A stretch of 64,000 nucleotides of DNA, taken from assembly GCF_025685395.1 (NCBI RefSeq), contig NZ_JAGSYA010000003.1, forward strand, positions 682,001 to 746,000, given 5' to 3'. Source of the stretch: Terriglobus tenax (GTDB lineage Bacteria; Acidobacteriota; Terriglobia; Terriglobales; Acidobacteriaceae). Positions within the stretch are counted from its first letter, which is position 1. Each line of letters starts with the position of its first letter. Both the position numbers and the translations under genes were made by a program. The notes under the pieces are model-generated. The model worked only from the letters and a program-made list of their open reading frames with translations. It made no database searches and had not been told where the DNA came from. Shown here in pieces: positions 34,007 through 43,849 of the stretch.

Positions 34007-34606
34007 CTAGTACAGGTTGTCGCCGGCTTCTTCGTTCAGGTGCATCAGGAACTTGGTGAGAGTGCGGATGCGGGGCTCGGCGAGTTCGCGGGTGCGGTCA
34101 AGGCGGATCTTTGCGGGCAGGTTGTCGAGGGACTTCTTCAGTGAGTCGCGTGCGTTGGTAAAGGTGACGAAGCGCGTGTCGGAGCCGAGTTTGGCGAGGG
34201 TTCGCGTGATGCCGATGGCACCGAGCTGTTCGAGGATGTCGGCGTCGCGGACGAGGGTGGCTTCGAGGGTCTGCGGATCGTCGTGTGGCTGGTGCTGGCG
34301 GATGACATCGAGGACGGCGGGGATCTTCTCTTCGGGGAATCCGGCCTCGCGCAGAATAGAGGGAGACTTCTCGCAGGTGTAAGCAACGTGGTCCCATTTG
34401 GCGAGCGCCGCTTCGTCTTCCGGACGGTGGCCGATGAAGACACCTAGGTCATGCAGGAAGCAGGCAGCGAAGACGATGTCGTCGTCGTAGGTGAGGCCTT
34501 CGCCGATTTGCTGTGTGAGCGCGTAGAGGCGGGGCTGGTGGCCGTACTTGTGCTGGGGCTGAGCGTTGGCGTGAAGATACGCAGCTATGGATTCGTGCCA
34601 GCTCAT
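34007..34606 (-). CDS. HD-domain phosphohydrolase
   Basis: A 199-residue protein with the HD metal motif, in FAACFLHDLGVFIGH, preceded by HQPRLYALTQQIG and followed by a later Asp (VRDADILEQLGAIG). HD proteins hydrolyse phosphate esters, often of nucleotides. Its ATG at 34606 overlaps the stop of aguA (ATGA), so it is the last gene of the agmatine operon. No direct link between HD proteins and agmatine breakdown is known to me. Confidence 0.85.
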   Translation of the reverse strand: MSWHESIAAYLHANAQPQHKYGHQPRLYALTQQIGEGLTYDDDIVFAACFLHDLGVFIGHRPEDEAALAKWDHVAYTCEKSPSILREAGFPEEKIPAVLDVIRQHQPHDDPQTLEATLVRDADILEQLGAIGITRTLAKLGSDTRFVTFTNARDSLKKSLDNLPAKIRLDRTRELAEPRIRTLTKFLMHLNEEAGDNLY

Positions 34607-35676
34607 GCCGGTTCCTGCTGGGTCATGCAATGCAGGGCTCCGAGGCCCCAGATGAAGTCGCCGCAGTGGATGCCGACGATCTCGCGGTCGGGGAAGCATT
34701 CGGCCAGGGTGTTGAGGGCGATGCGGTCATTTTTGTCGTTGAACGTGGGCACCAGCACCAAGCCGTTGGCGATGTAGAAGTTGGCGTAGCTGGCCGGGAG
34801 GCGCTGGCCCTCAAAGATAACGGGCGAGGGCATGGGCAGCGTCTTAATCTCGAACGGCTTGCCGGCGAGGTTGCGGGCGGCGTGCAGGCGTTCCAGGTTC
34901 TCGGCCAGTGGCAGGTGGTTTTCGTCGTGGGTGTTGGGCTCGATGGCGGTGACGATGGTGTTCTCGCCCACGAAGCGGGAGATGTCGTCGACGTGGCCGT
35001 GGGTGTCGTCTCCGGCGCAGCCGCGGTTCAGCCAGATGACCTTCTCGATGCCGAGATAGTCGTGGAAGGCCTGTTCGAGCTGTTCGCGGGAGATGCCGGG
35101 GTTGCGCTGCTGGACTTCGGAGAGGAGGCACTCTTCGGTCGTGAGCAGGATGCCCGCGCCGTTGGTGTCGATGGATCCGCCTTCAAGGACGAGGCGGTGG
35201 TCGCCTACCTTGGGCTCAAAGCTGGTCATGCCGTAGAGCTTCGAAACGTGGCCGGGGATCAGGTCGTCGTTGAGGTAGTTGTCGTACTTGGCCCAGGCGT
35301 TGAACTTCCAGTTGGTGAGGGCGATTTCATCAGCGGGGTTCTTGACAGAGCCGTCAGCAATTTTCTTGATAAAGATGGGGCCGGAGTCGCGGAGCCAGAC
35401 GCGGTCGGTGCGCCAGTGGTGGAAGTGCAGGCGTGCGAGGTTGGCTCCGGCGCGGCGCAGGATGCCGGTGGCGCGCTTTTCGGCGGTGGCGTCATTGACG
35501 AGGATGTTGACGTCCTCGACGCGGGAGAGATGGCGGACGATCTCGGCATAGACCCACGGGATGGGCTGGAACTTGGCCGGCCAGTCTTCGGCGTTGTGGG
35601 GCCAGGCGATCCAGGTGGAGGTGTGGGGGGCCCATTCGGCGGGCATGCGGTATTGGTGGGTGCTGGGAGTCGTCAT
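34603..35676 (-). CDS. aguA: Agmatine deiminase
   Basis: A 357-residue guanidino-group-modifying enzyme that turns agmatine into N-carbamoylputrescine and ammonia. Family motifs are WLRDSGPIF, LEGGSID, THGHVDDISRFV and the C-terminal GALHCMTQQEP with the catalytic Cys. The neighbour aguB catalyses the next step, which fixes the function well. A 91-base gap with a palindromic repeat separates it from the upstream unknown gene. Confidence 0.95.
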   Translation of the reverse strand: MTTPSTHQYRMPAEWAPHTSTWIAWPHNAEDWPAKFQPIPWVYAEIVRHLSRVEDVNILVNDATAEKRATGILRRAGANLARLHFHHWRTDRVWLRDSGPIFIKKIADGSVKNPADEIALTNWKFNAWAKYDNYLNDDLIPGHVSKLYGMTSFEPKVGDHRLVLEGGSIDTNGAGILLTTEECLLSEVQQRNPGISREQLEQAFHDYLGIEKVIWLNRGCAGDDTHGHVDDISRFVGENTIVTAIEPNTHDENHLPLAENLERLHAARNLAGKPFEIKTLPMPSPVIFEGQRLPASYANFYIANGLVLVPTFNDKNDRIALNTLAECFPDREIVGIHCGDFIWGLGALHCMTQQEPA

Positions 35677-35710
35677 GGTGTAGTTCTCAGTGCTCTGTTG
35701 TCAGTTCTCA

Positions 35711-35767
35711 GGGGATCGCGCTTTGCGCGATATTCCCGTCCATGCTGCGCATGGACGGGGTATCCGG
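35711..35767 (-). repeat. REP-like palindromic repeat, copy 2
   Basis: The gap between aguA and the unknown 134-residue gene holds ATCGCGC/GCGCGAT and then cccgtccatg/catggacggg, two adjacent palindromes. The order and spacing match the segment at 26229-26286. Confidence 0.65.
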
Positions 35768-36172
35768 TTATTGGCCAATACGAATTTCGATTTCCTGTTT
35801 TGCTTCTCTTGGGCCACCCCAGCTGTTTTCTTTGAACTGCTGAACGACATAATCGATTTCTATGCGAGAGCCCACAACATACAAAGCGTCAAGCGATGGA
35901 TCGGAAACCCAGCGAGTCCATTTGGAGATCGTACCGTTAGGGGCAAGGATATCTACCATAGGCCAATCTCCCATGCTTCCCATGTAGACGTTGGTGATCT
36001 TGCCTTGGAGCGTGATACGAGGTAATGCCCCGGTTTCGATGTTTCCCCACCATTCGGGGCTTCCGAAGAGACCGTGCGTCTGCTGAAACCCAAACTCTTT
36101 AGTCGTCAGAGTGGCTTTCTGGACTTGCTCGATTTTCTTCTTGTCATCGACAAGTCGGTATACGGATTGCAT
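35768..36172 (-). CDS. Unknown protein inside the agu operon
   Basis: A 134-residue protein with no signal peptide or membrane span. The second half alternates hydrophobic and polar residues (ITNVYMGSMGDWPMVDI, then ALYVVGSRIEIDYVVQQFK) and could form a small beta barrel such as an OB fold. That is a guess from pattern. The base composition is visibly more AT-rich than both neighbours, which suggests later acquisition. Its ATG is only 2 bases after the aguB stop (TAACAATG), so it is probably translated by reinitiation. I do not recognise it. Confidence 0.65.
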   Translation of the reverse strand: MQSVYRLVDDKKKIEQVQKATLTTKEFGFQQTHGLFGSPEWWGNIETGALPRITLQGKITNVYMGSMGDWPMVDILAPNGTISKWTRWVSDPSLDALYVVGSRIEIDYVVQQFKENSWGGPREAKQEIEIRIGQ

Positions 36173-36174
36173 TG

Positions 36175-37086
36175 TTAGTCGATAAACCTGCTGGTGATGC
36201 CGCCGTAGGCGTCGATGCGGCGGTCGCGGAGGAAGGGCCAGTGCTGGCGGGTGACTTCGACGAGTTTGGGGTCGAGGTCGGCTACCAGGATGTCTTCTTC
36301 GTCGTGCGCGGCCTGCTTGATAATGCGGCCGAAGGGATCGGCGATGAAGCTGCCACCCCAGAACTCGAGGCCTGCGCCTTCCGGTCCCTTGATGTCGTTC
36401 ACATCTCCCTGCTCATGGCCGACGCGGTTGACCGCACAGACAAAGACGCCGTTGGCAATGGCGTGGGCGCGCTGGATGGTCTGCCAGGCGTCGTACTGCG
36501 CTGTGCCGAACTCTTCCTTCTCGCTGGGGTGCCAGCCGATGGCGGTGGGGAAGAAGAGGATGTTCGCGCCCTGCAGTGCGGTGATGCGTGCGCCTTCGGG
36601 GTACCACTGGTCCCAGCAGACGAGTGTGCCGATGTGAGCGGCGGAGGTCTCCATGGCCTTGAAGCCCAGGTCGCCCGGCGTGAAGTAGAACTTCTCGTAA
36701 TACAAGGGGTCATCCGGGATGTGCATCTTGCGGTAGATGCCGTGGATGTTGTCCTTTGTGGTGGCGGCGTGGTCCAGGATGGCGGCGGTGTTGTGGTACA
36801 GGCCAGGGGCGCGGCGCTCAAACAGCGAGGCGACCAGGGTTATCTTGTGCTCGCGGACGACGGCGCTGAGACGCTCGGTCGAGGGGCCGGGAATGGACTC
36901 GGCGATCGAGAAGAGGGCGTGGTCCTCGCGCTGGCAGAAGTACTGCGCGCGGAAAAGCTCCGGCAGGCAGATGAGCTTTGCGCCTTCTTTGGCGGCTTCT
37001 GCGACGAGGTTGGCGGCCTTCTCAAGGTTGGCGTCGGTCGATGCCGAGCAGGACATCTGGATAAGGGCTGTGCGAGTCGACTTCAT
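36175..37086 (-). CDS. aguB: N-carbamoylputrescine amidohydrolase
   Basis: A 303-residue carbon-nitrogen hydrolase that turns N-carbamoylputrescine into putrescine, CO2 and ammonia. The Glu-Lys-Cys triad is visible in LICLPELF, GIYRKMHIPDD and TLVCWDQWYPEG. I start at the ATG at 37086 (MKSTRTALIQMS) with agaagga upstream; the longer frame runs into promoter sequence. It leads the operon aguB-unknown-aguA-HD and diverges from glutamine synthetase, which could reuse the ammonia released. Confidence 0.94.
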   Translation of the reverse strand: MKSTRTALIQMSCSASTDANLEKAANLVAEAAKEGAKLICLPELFRAQYFCQREDHALFSIAESIPGPSTERLSAVVREHKITLVASLFERRAPGLYHNTAAILDHAATTKDNIHGIYRKMHIPDDPLYYEKFYFTPGDLGFKAMETSAAHIGTLVCWDQWYPEGARITALQGANILFFPTAIGWHPSEKEEFGTAQYDAWQTIQRAHAIANGVFVCAVNRVGHEQGDVNDIKGPEGAGLEFWGGSFIADPFGRIIKQAAHDEEDILVADLDPKLVEVTRQHWPFLRDRRIDAYGGITSRFID

Positions 37087-37344
37087 CAAAAAATCCTTCT
37101 CACTCCGGGGGCTGACAAGCAGGAGCCGGGAATCGTACTTTGCCGGGCGGCGTTTCCACGCACCCATCCCTCTAGTTTCGCAGATTTCGGACGAAAGGAC
37201 TGTGAACCGCCCCGCCGTTTCTGATAGTTTGGAGCTTGGACGGGCGCGTTTTGCCCGGCCATGCAGGGTTCTCCCAAAACAATTCACGCTTTACCTGCGG
37301 CGGCTCTGGAATGGCCGATGGCGCAGGAGACTAGAAGGAGTCGT

Positions 37345-38775
37345 ATGTCCGGCGAATACCGTGATTTTCTGGAGCTCAGCTATGGTGAGCTCGAAGACCT
37401 GAACCTCGCAGCCAAGGAACAGCGCAAGAAGCGTGTCGCGGCGGATGTGATCCAGGAAGAGCGGATCAAGTATCTGACCGATGAAAAGCGCATCAAGGCT
37501 GTCACCGTGGTCTTCAGCGACCTGGAAGGCCGCCTGCACATGCTGGACTACGACAAGAAGTTCCTGGTCAAGAGCTTTGACAACCTGACCTTCGACGGTT
37601 CGTCGATCCGCGGCTTTACCGCACAGCGTGAGTCGGATCTCCGTCTGGCCATCGACTGGAGCGCCTTCTACTGGACCCCCGCCGACGTCTTCGGCCCGGG
37701 TAAGGTCATCGTCTTCGGTGAGGTCATCGACAAGAACGGCGGCACCTACGCTGCCGACCTGCGTGGCGTTCTGAAGGCCTATGCGCAGGAGCAGTTCCAG
37801 AAGAACGGCTACACACTGAACGCGGCCAACGAGATCGAAGGCTTCCTCTTCGACGGTATCGACGCCGAGCGCACCTTCCACCAGACCGGCAAGTTTGAGT
37901 ACGTCAACCATGGCGGCTATTACCACTCGCTGCCGGGCGACCCGCTGCGTGAGTTTATTGACACCACCGCCGAGATTCAGCGCGCGATGGGCTTCGAGAA
38001 CGAGAAGGACCATCCGGAAGTGGCTCCTTCGCAGTTTGAGATCAACTACACCTATGGCGATGCCGTTACGGCTGCTGACCAGATCCAGCTCTACAAGCTG
38101 ATCTGTCGCCAGGTAGCTACGCAGATGGGCATGACGGCGAGCTTCCTGCCGAAGCCTGTGACCGGCGTCAATGGCAGCGGCATGCACACCAACATCTCCA
38201 TCACCAAGGGCGGTAAGAACCTGTTCTGGGATCCGAAGGGACAGGAGAAGATCTCTCCCATGGCCTGGAAGTTCGTTGATCGCATCCTGACGCATGGCAA
38301 CGACATCTGCCTGCTGCTGAATGCCAGCGTGAACAGCTACCGTCGCCTGGATCCGCACTTCGAAGCCCCGAACCAGATCAAGGCTTCGGCCACCGATCGT
38401 GGATCGATGGTTCGTATTCCGATCGGCAACGAGAAGTCGGCCCGTGTTGAGGTTCGCTCGGTTGGACCGGATGCGAACCCCTATGCTGTGCTGTTCGCCT
38501 GCTTCAAGACCGGCCTCGACGGCGAGATCTCGAAGATCAAGAACCTGCGCCAGGCCGAGCGTTACCTGCCGGACAACATCTACACCGCTCTCGAGAACTT
38601 CCGCGGTGCAGAGTGGACCGGCACGCTGCTGGGTGAGGATGTGAAGGCCCGCTACGCCGACCTGAAGCAGGCCTCGGCCGACCGCTGCCCGCGCCTGCTG
38701 GGCACCGTCGTCAAGTCCAGCGAAGTGCAGTTCCACCACGACGTCTACAACCAGCTCCTCTGGGGCCAGTTCTAA
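37345..38775 (+). CDS. glnA: Glutamine synthetase, type I
   Basis: A 476-residue GS that makes glutamine from glutamate, ammonia and ATP; GSI enzymes are dodecamers. Motifs include NLTFDGSSIRGF, the metal site NEIEGFLF, and VNGSGMHTNISI, where the Asn matches the Bacillus-type GMHCN form rather than E. coli GMHCH. The adenylylation Tyr motif (NLYDLPPEE) is replaced by NLRQAERYLP, so covalent control by GlnE is unlikely. The start follows agaaggagtcgt. Symbol glnA is used for the family; another GS gene may exist elsewhere. Confidence 0.92.
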   Translation: MSGEYRDFLELSYGELEDLNLAAKEQRKKRVAADVIQEERIKYLTDEKRIKAVTVVFSDLEGRLHMLDYDKKFLVKSFDNLTFDGSSIRGFTAQRESDLRLAIDWSAFYWTPADVFGPGKVIVFGEVIDKNGGTYAADLRGVLKAYAQEQFQKNGYTLNAANEIEGFLFDGIDAERTFHQTGKFEYVNHGGYYHSLPGDPLREFIDTTAEIQRAMGFENEKDHPEVAPSQFEINYTYGDAVTAADQIQLYKLICRQVATQMGMTASFLPKPVTGVNGSGMHTNISITKGGKNLFWDPKGQEKISPMAWKFVDRILTHGNDICLLLNASVNSYRRLDPHFEAPNQIKASATDRGSMVRIPIGNEKSARVEVRSVGPDANPYAVLFACFKTGLDGEISKIKNLRQAERYLPDNIYTALENFRGAEWTGTLLGEDVKARYADLKQASADRCPRLLGTVVKSSEVQFHHDVYNQLLWGQF

Positions 38776-38794
38776 GACAAACCCATTTCATCAA

Positions 38795-38830
38795 GCAAAA
38801 GGCCCGGATATTCTGGGCCTTTTGCTTTTG
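38795..38830 (+). terminator. glnA terminator
   Basis: GCAAAAGGCCC (38795-38805) pairs perfectly with GGGCCTTTTGC (38815-38825), followed by tttt. Confidence 0.92.
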
Positions 38831-38986
38831 CGATGGAAGAACACCCGCAAAGGAGAATGCAGATGAGTTCTGCCTCTTCTATTTCCAATACGACGGACGC
38901 ATTCCCGGAAACCCATATCTGCCATCAGCCGATGGCGATTTCGTGCGTTGTACGAAGCGGTTGGCTTGCTCCATCTCTTGTTCGAT

Positions 38987-39024
38987 AAACGGACAATGTG
39001 TGCGAATTTTGCATATGTCTGTTT
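38987..39024 (+). promoter_or_regulatory. Imperfect palindrome in the icd upstream region
   Basis: AAACGGACA (38987-38995) and TGTCTGTTT (39016-39024) are complementary at 8 of 9 positions around an AT-rich centre, 48 bases before the icd start. The 296-base glnA-icd gap holds no credible gene, so this may be a regulator site or overlap the promoter. The rest of the gap shows nothing I can name. Confidence 0.35.
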
Positions 39025-39071
39025 CGCGGTGGTAACTTGGAAGTGCAAATTTTTCACCGGAGAAACTGATC

Positions 39072-40490
39072 ATGCAAGAGAGCTATAACGGTATTGCGGT
39101 CCCCAGGGACGGCGAGGCGATTCAGTACGTCGACGGCAAGTACACGGTGCCCGACAAGCCAATTATTCCGTTCATCGAAGGCGATGGTACGGGCCGCGAT
39201 ATCTGGAAGGCCTCGCAGCGCGTGTTCGACGCCGCGGTTGAAAAGGCTTACGGCGGCAAGCGTGAAGTGAAGTGGTTTGAGGTGCTGGCCGGTGAAAAGA
39301 GCTATCGCCAGACCAACAACTGGCTGCCGGATGACACCGTCAAGGCGACGATGGACTTCCGCGTCTCCATCAAGGGACCGCTGACGACCCCCGTTGGCGG
39401 CGGCATCCGTTCGCTGAATGTGGCCCTGCGCCAGCTGATGGACCTGTATAGCTGCGTCCGCCCGGTAAAGTACTATGCTGGCGTGCCCAGCCCGGTAAAG
39501 GCTCCGGAGAAGTGCAACGTCACCATCTTCCGCGAGAACACTGAAGACATCTACGCGGGCATCGAGTTCCGTGAAGGCACTCCTGAAGCCGCCAAGGTGC
39601 TCTCGTTCCTCAACGACGACATGCTGAAGGGCGGCAAGAAGAAGATCCGTCTGGATTCGGGTATCGGCATCAAGCCGATCTCGATCACCGGATCGAAGCG
39701 CCTGGTGAAGTCGGCGATTGAGTATGCGATCAAGAACGGCCTGACGGTGGTGACCCTGGTACACAAGGGCAACATCCAGAAGTTCACCGAAGGCGCTTTC
39801 CGTGAGTGGGGCTACGAAGTTGCCACGCAGGAGTACCGCGACAAGGTGGTAACCGAGCGCGAGAGCTGGATCCTTGGCAACCTGGACGCGAACCCGAAGC
39901 TGACGCCGGAGGAGAACGCCGCCCTGGTTGAGCCGGGCATCGAGTTCGCTCCGAAGGAGTTCGGCGACAGCATCGTGGCCGAGGTGAAGCAGGTTCTGGC
40001 CGAGATCGGCGAGACGCACGGCAATGGCAAGTGGAAGTCGAAGATCATGATCAACGACCGTATTGCCGACTCCATCTTCCAGCAGATCATCATCCGTCCC
40101 AGCGACTACCAGGTCCTGGCGACGACGAACCTGAACGGCGACTACATCTCGGATGCGGCAGCGGCGCAGGTCGGCGGTCTGGGCATCGCTCCGGGCGCGA
40201 ACATCGGCGACGGCTACGCTGTCTTCGAGGCAACGCACGGCACGGCTCCCAAGTACGCGGACAAGGACGTGATCAATCCGGGCAGCGTCATGCTCTCCGG
40301 CGTGATGATGTTCGACTTCCTCGGCTGGACCGAGGCGGCCCGTCTGATTGAGAACTCCATGGAAGAGACCATCAAGCAGAAGTACGTGACCTACGACTTC
40401 GAGCGCCAGATGCAGGGAGCGACCAAGGTGAAGACCAGCGAGTTCGCCACCCGCATGATCGAAAACATGGACAAGGTCGCCAGCAAGTAA
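39072..40490 (+). CDS. icd: NADP-dependent isocitrate dehydrogenase
   Basis: A 472-residue E. coli-type ICDH converting isocitrate to 2-oxoglutarate. Motifs include [25 protein letters not shown] with the substrate-binding Ser that AceK can phosphorylate in enterics, [13 protein letters not shown], and [18 protein letters not shown], where Lys-Tyr indicates NADP. The length is greater than the E. coli 416, with an insertion around [19 protein letters not shown] and further on. The start follows ggagaaactgatc. It opens a TCA-enzyme run icd-mqo-mdh, each gene having its own gap or terminator. Confidence 0.95.
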   Translation: MQESYNGIAVPRDGEAIQYVDGKYTVPDKPIIPFIEGDGTGRDIWKASQRVFDAAVEKAYGGKREVKWFEVLAGEKSYRQTNNWLPDDTVKATMDFRVSIKGPLTTPVGGGIRSLNVALRQLMDLYSCVRPVKYYAGVPSPVKAPEKCNVTIFRENTEDIYAGIEFREGTPEAAKVLSFLNDDMLKGGKKKIRLDSGIGIKPISITGSKRLVKSAIEYAIKNGLTVVTLVHKGNIQKFTEGAFREWGYEVATQEYRDKVVTERESWILGNLDANPKLTPEENAALVEPGIEFAPKEFGDSIVAEVKQVLAEIGETHGNGKWKSKIMINDRIADSIFQQIIIRPSDYQVLATTNLNGDYISDAAAAQVGGLGIAPGANIGDGYAVFEATHGTAPKYADKDVINPGSVMLSGVMMFDFLGWTEAARLIENSMEETIKQKYVTYDFERQMQGATKVKTSEFATRMIENMDKVASK

Positions 40491-40508
40491 GCAGGCACGA
40501 GCAACAGG

Positions 40509-40544
40509 GGCGCGCCTTGCGATTGCAGGGCGCGCCTTTCTTAA
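40509..40544 (+). terminator. icd terminator
   Basis: Two self-complementary GGCGCGCC boxes (40509-40516 and 40529-40536) form a very stable stem, followed by tttcttaata. Confidence 0.85.
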
Positions 40545-40559
40545 TATCGGGAAGGTGAA

Positions 40560-42053
40560 ATGACGGTTGAGATTGCTCCTCGCGAGCAGGTAGACATCGT
40601 GTTGATCGGAGCCGGCATCATGTCGGCCACGCTGGGTACGCTGCTGCGCCAGTTGGACCCCTCGCTGTCAATTCTGTGCTTTGAAAGCCTGGACCGCGTG
40701 GCGGCCGAGAGCTCAGACGCGTGGAACAACGCGGGCACCGGTCACGCCGCCTTTTGCGAGCTGAACTATACGCCGCAGAAGCCCGACGGCTCGGTGGGCA
40801 TCGCGAAGGCGGTCCAGATCAACCAGCAGTTCCAGGAGTCGTTGCAGTTCTGGACCTACCTGGTAGAGCAGGGCAAACTCGACAAGCCGCAGGACTTCAT
40901 CACGCGCGTTCCGCACATGAGCTTTGTGACGACGGACAAGAGCGTAAGCTTCCTGCGCAAGCGGTATGAAGCTCTCAGCAAGAACCCACTCTTCCGAGAG
41001 ATGGAGTACACCGAGGACAAGGCGAAGATCGCCGAGTGGGTCCCGCTGATGATGAAGGGCCGCGACATGAGCCGGTCAATGGCGGCCACGCGCGTGGAGC
41101 ACGGAACGGACGTCGACTTTGGCGCGCTGACCCGCAAGCTGTTTGCGTATCTGCTGACCAGGAAGCAGGCCCGCCTGTGCCTGCGGCATCGCGTCACTGA
41201 CATCCGCCGCAGCAAGGAATGCCGCTGGGATGTGAATGTGAAGAGCCTGGTGACGGGGCGTGAGTCCACCGTCTGCGCGAAGTTTGTCTTCATCGGCGCC
41301 GGTGGCGGAGCTCTGCCGTTGCTGCAGGATGCAGGCATTGAAGAGGGCAAGGGCTACGGCGGCTTCCCGGTCAGCGGACAGTGGTTGCGCTGCACGAATC
41401 CGGAGGTCGTGGCGCAGCACTCGGCCAAGGTCTACGGCAAGGCTTCCGTGGGCGCTCCACCTATGTCCGTGCCACATCTGGACATGCGCATGACCAACGG
41501 CAAGAAGGAGTTGCTGTTCGGGCCGTATGCGGGCTTTACGACCAAGTACCTGAAGCATGGCTCCTACCTGGACATGATCAAGTCCGTGCGGCCCAGCAAC
41601 ATCCTCCCGATGATCAAGGCGGGCCTGGATAACTTGGACCTGACGAAGTACCTGATCAAGGAAGTGCTGCAATCTCCTGGCGACCGCCTAAAGAGCCTGC
41701 GCAAGTTTGTGCCGGATGCGAAGCTTGAAGACTGGGAGCTGGCCATCGCCGGGCAGCGGGTGCAGATCATCAAATCGCACCCGAGCAAGGGCGGCGTACT
41801 GGAGTTCGGCACCGAGGTCATCCGCGACGCCGAAGGCTCGATTGCGGCCCTTCTTGGAGCGTCTCCAGGGGCCTCTACGGCGGTCAGCATCATGCTGGGC
41901 ATGGTGGAGAAGGGAATTACCGTTATGAGCCCGGAGAAGGCCAGGGAGAAGCTGGCGGAGATTATTCCGTCGTTCGGCAAGCAGCTTGACCAGGAGCTCG
42001 ATCTGCTGGACGCGGTGACGGCACGAAGCCGTGCGGCGCTGGGCATCGGCTAA
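40560..42053 (+). CDS. mqo: Malate:quinone oxidoreductase
   Basis: A 497-residue FAD-dependent peripheral membrane enzyme that oxidises malate to oxaloacetate and passes electrons to quinone. The FAD loop is VLIGAGIMSATLGTLLR, followed by ESSDAWNNAGTGHAAFCELN, a signature of Mqo. The C-terminal LGASPGASTAVSIML and FGKQLDQELDLL also match. The start follows gggaaggtg. Its place next to an NAD-dependent malate dehydrogenase gene gives two enzymes for the same reaction. Confidence 0.95.
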   Translation: MTVEIAPREQVDIVLIGAGIMSATLGTLLRQLDPSLSILCFESLDRVAAESSDAWNNAGTGHAAFCELNYTPQKPDGSVGIAKAVQINQQFQESLQFWTYLVEQGKLDKPQDFITRVPHMSFVTTDKSVSFLRKRYEALSKNPLFREMEYTEDKAKIAEWVPLMMKGRDMSRSMAATRVEHGTDVDFGALTRKLFAYLLTRKQARLCLRHRVTDIRRSKECRWDVNVKSLVTGRESTVCAKFVFIGAGGGALPLLQDAGIEEGKGYGGFPVSGQWLRCTNPEVVAQHSAKVYGKASVGAPPMSVPHLDMRMTNGKKELLFGPYAGFTTKYLKHGSYLDMIKSVRPSNILPMIKAGLDNLDLTKYLIKEVLQSPGDRLKSLRKFVPDAKLEDWELAIAGQRVQIIKSHPSKGGVLEFGTEVIRDAEGSIAALLGASPGASTAVSIMLGMVEKGITVMSPEKAREKLAEIIPSFGKQLDQELDLLDAVTARSRAALGIG

Positions 42054-42064
42054 GCAATCAACTG

Positions 42065-42174
42065 TTTGTCATCTCGACCGAAGCGTAGCGCAGTAGAGAG
42101 ACCTGCATTCCAGAGTGCAGGTTTCTCCGCTCCGCAAGGCGGAAATGCAGCCTTGCTCCGGTCGAAATGACAAA
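42065..42174 (+). mobile_element. 110-bp MITE-like intergenic element
   Basis: Terminal inverted repeats TTTGTCATCTCGACCG (42065-42080) and CGGTCGAAATGACAAA (42159-42174) are complementary at 15 of 16 bases. Inside are two hairpins, ACCTGCA/TGCAGGT (42101-42122) and TCCGC/GCGGA (42126-42143). It carries no gene. Elements of this look (gtcatctcgaccgaagcg) recur in many bacterial genomes as non-autonomous repeats. Confidence 0.7.
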
Positions 42175-42242
42175 GCATGATGATCCATTTTCCTGTTGCA
42201 GGTAGAGCGGCCAGCGTGATCCGTGGTAGTTTGGTTCCCTGA

Positions 42243-43193
<951 letters not shown>

Positions 43194-43237
43194 AGGCAGT
43201 TGTGAGTTTCTTAGGTGTTAGTTTTCAGAAAAGGCAA

Positions 43238-43267
43238 AAGGCCCGCCGGTTGGCGGGCCTTTCTGTG
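43238..43267. terminator. mdh terminator
   Basis: AAGGCCCGCC (43238-43247) pairs with GGCGGGCCTT (43252-43261), loop GGTT, followed by tctg. It lies between convergent mdh and the cyclophilin gene. Confidence 0.88.
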
Positions 43268-43285
43268 CTGCGACGTAGTGAGTCG

Positions 43286-43807
43286 TTATGCGACGCGCTC
43301 GATCACCAGCGACTCGATCTGGACATCCTTCTTCGGACGGTCCATTGCGCCGGTGGGGACCTTGCTGATCTTCTCGACCAGGTCGTAGCCCTCGACCACT
43401 TCGCCGAAGATGGTGTGGCGGCCGGTCAGCCATGTGGTGGGGGCAACCGTGATGAAGAACTGGCTGCCGTTGGTGTTGGGGCCTGCATTTGCCATCGCCA
43501 GCTTGCCCTTTTCCTGGAAGCCGTGCGGGCTGCCCTTGGTCTCGTCTGCAAAGCGGTAGCCGGGGCCGCCCATGCCGGAGCCTTCCGGATCGCCACCCTG
43601 GATCATGAAGTCAGGAATCACGCGATGGAAGATGGTGCCGTCGTACAGCTTGGCGCCCTTCTTCGACGGCGAGGTCCAGTCCTTGGTGCCTTCGGCCAGA
43701 CCGATGAAATTGGCAACGGTCTCCGGCGCGTCCTTCTCGAACAGGCGGCAGACGATGGTGCCCTCAGTGGTATTGAAAACGGCGTAGGTGCCGGGGGTAC
43801 GTGACAT
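43286..43807 (-). CDS. Cyclophilin-type peptidyl-prolyl isomerase, cytoplasmic
   Basis: A 173-residue PPIase that speeds proline isomerisation in protein folding. The active-site stretches are FHRVIPDFMIQGGD and NTNGSQFFIT, with the closing HTIFGEVVEG. There is no signal peptide, unlike its neighbour. The start follows aaggagaaact. It lies 42 bases downstream of a second, secreted cyclophilin gene. Confidence 0.93.
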   Translation of the reverse strand: MSRTPGTYAVFNTTEGTIVCRLFEKDAPETVANFIGLAEGTKDWTSPSKKGAKLYDGTIFHRVIPDFMIQGGDPEGSGMGGPGYRFADETKGSPHGFQEKGKLAMANAGPNTNGSQFFITVAPTTWLTGRHTIFGEVVEGYDLVEKISKVPTGAMDRPKKDVQIESLVIERVA

Positions 43808-43849
43808 AGTTTCTCCTTGCGATAGTCAGGATACAGGAATTGGGTGGAT

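Noticed and set aside
34630-35835. A 401-residue plus-strand frame over aguA
   Set aside because: Gly/Val-rich shadow with no motif; aguA is complete on the other strand.
37291-38739. A 482-residue minus-strand frame over glnA
   Set aside because: The plus-strand frame is a motif-complete glutamine synthetase with ribosome site and terminator; the reverse frame has no recognisable domain.
38791-39057. An 88-residue minus-strand frame in the glnA-icd gap
   Set aside because: It has no ribosome site, overlaps the glnA terminator and icd leader, and its composition is not gene-like.
39054-40238. A 394-residue minus-strand frame over icd
   Set aside because: icd is unambiguous on the plus strand; the reverse frame is a composition artefact.
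42065-42174. A CRISPR or tRNA-like structure in the mqo-mdh gap
   Set aside because: There are terminal inverted repeats and hairpins but no spaced direct repeats and no cloverleaf or GGTTCGA-type arm, so a MITE-like repeat fits better.
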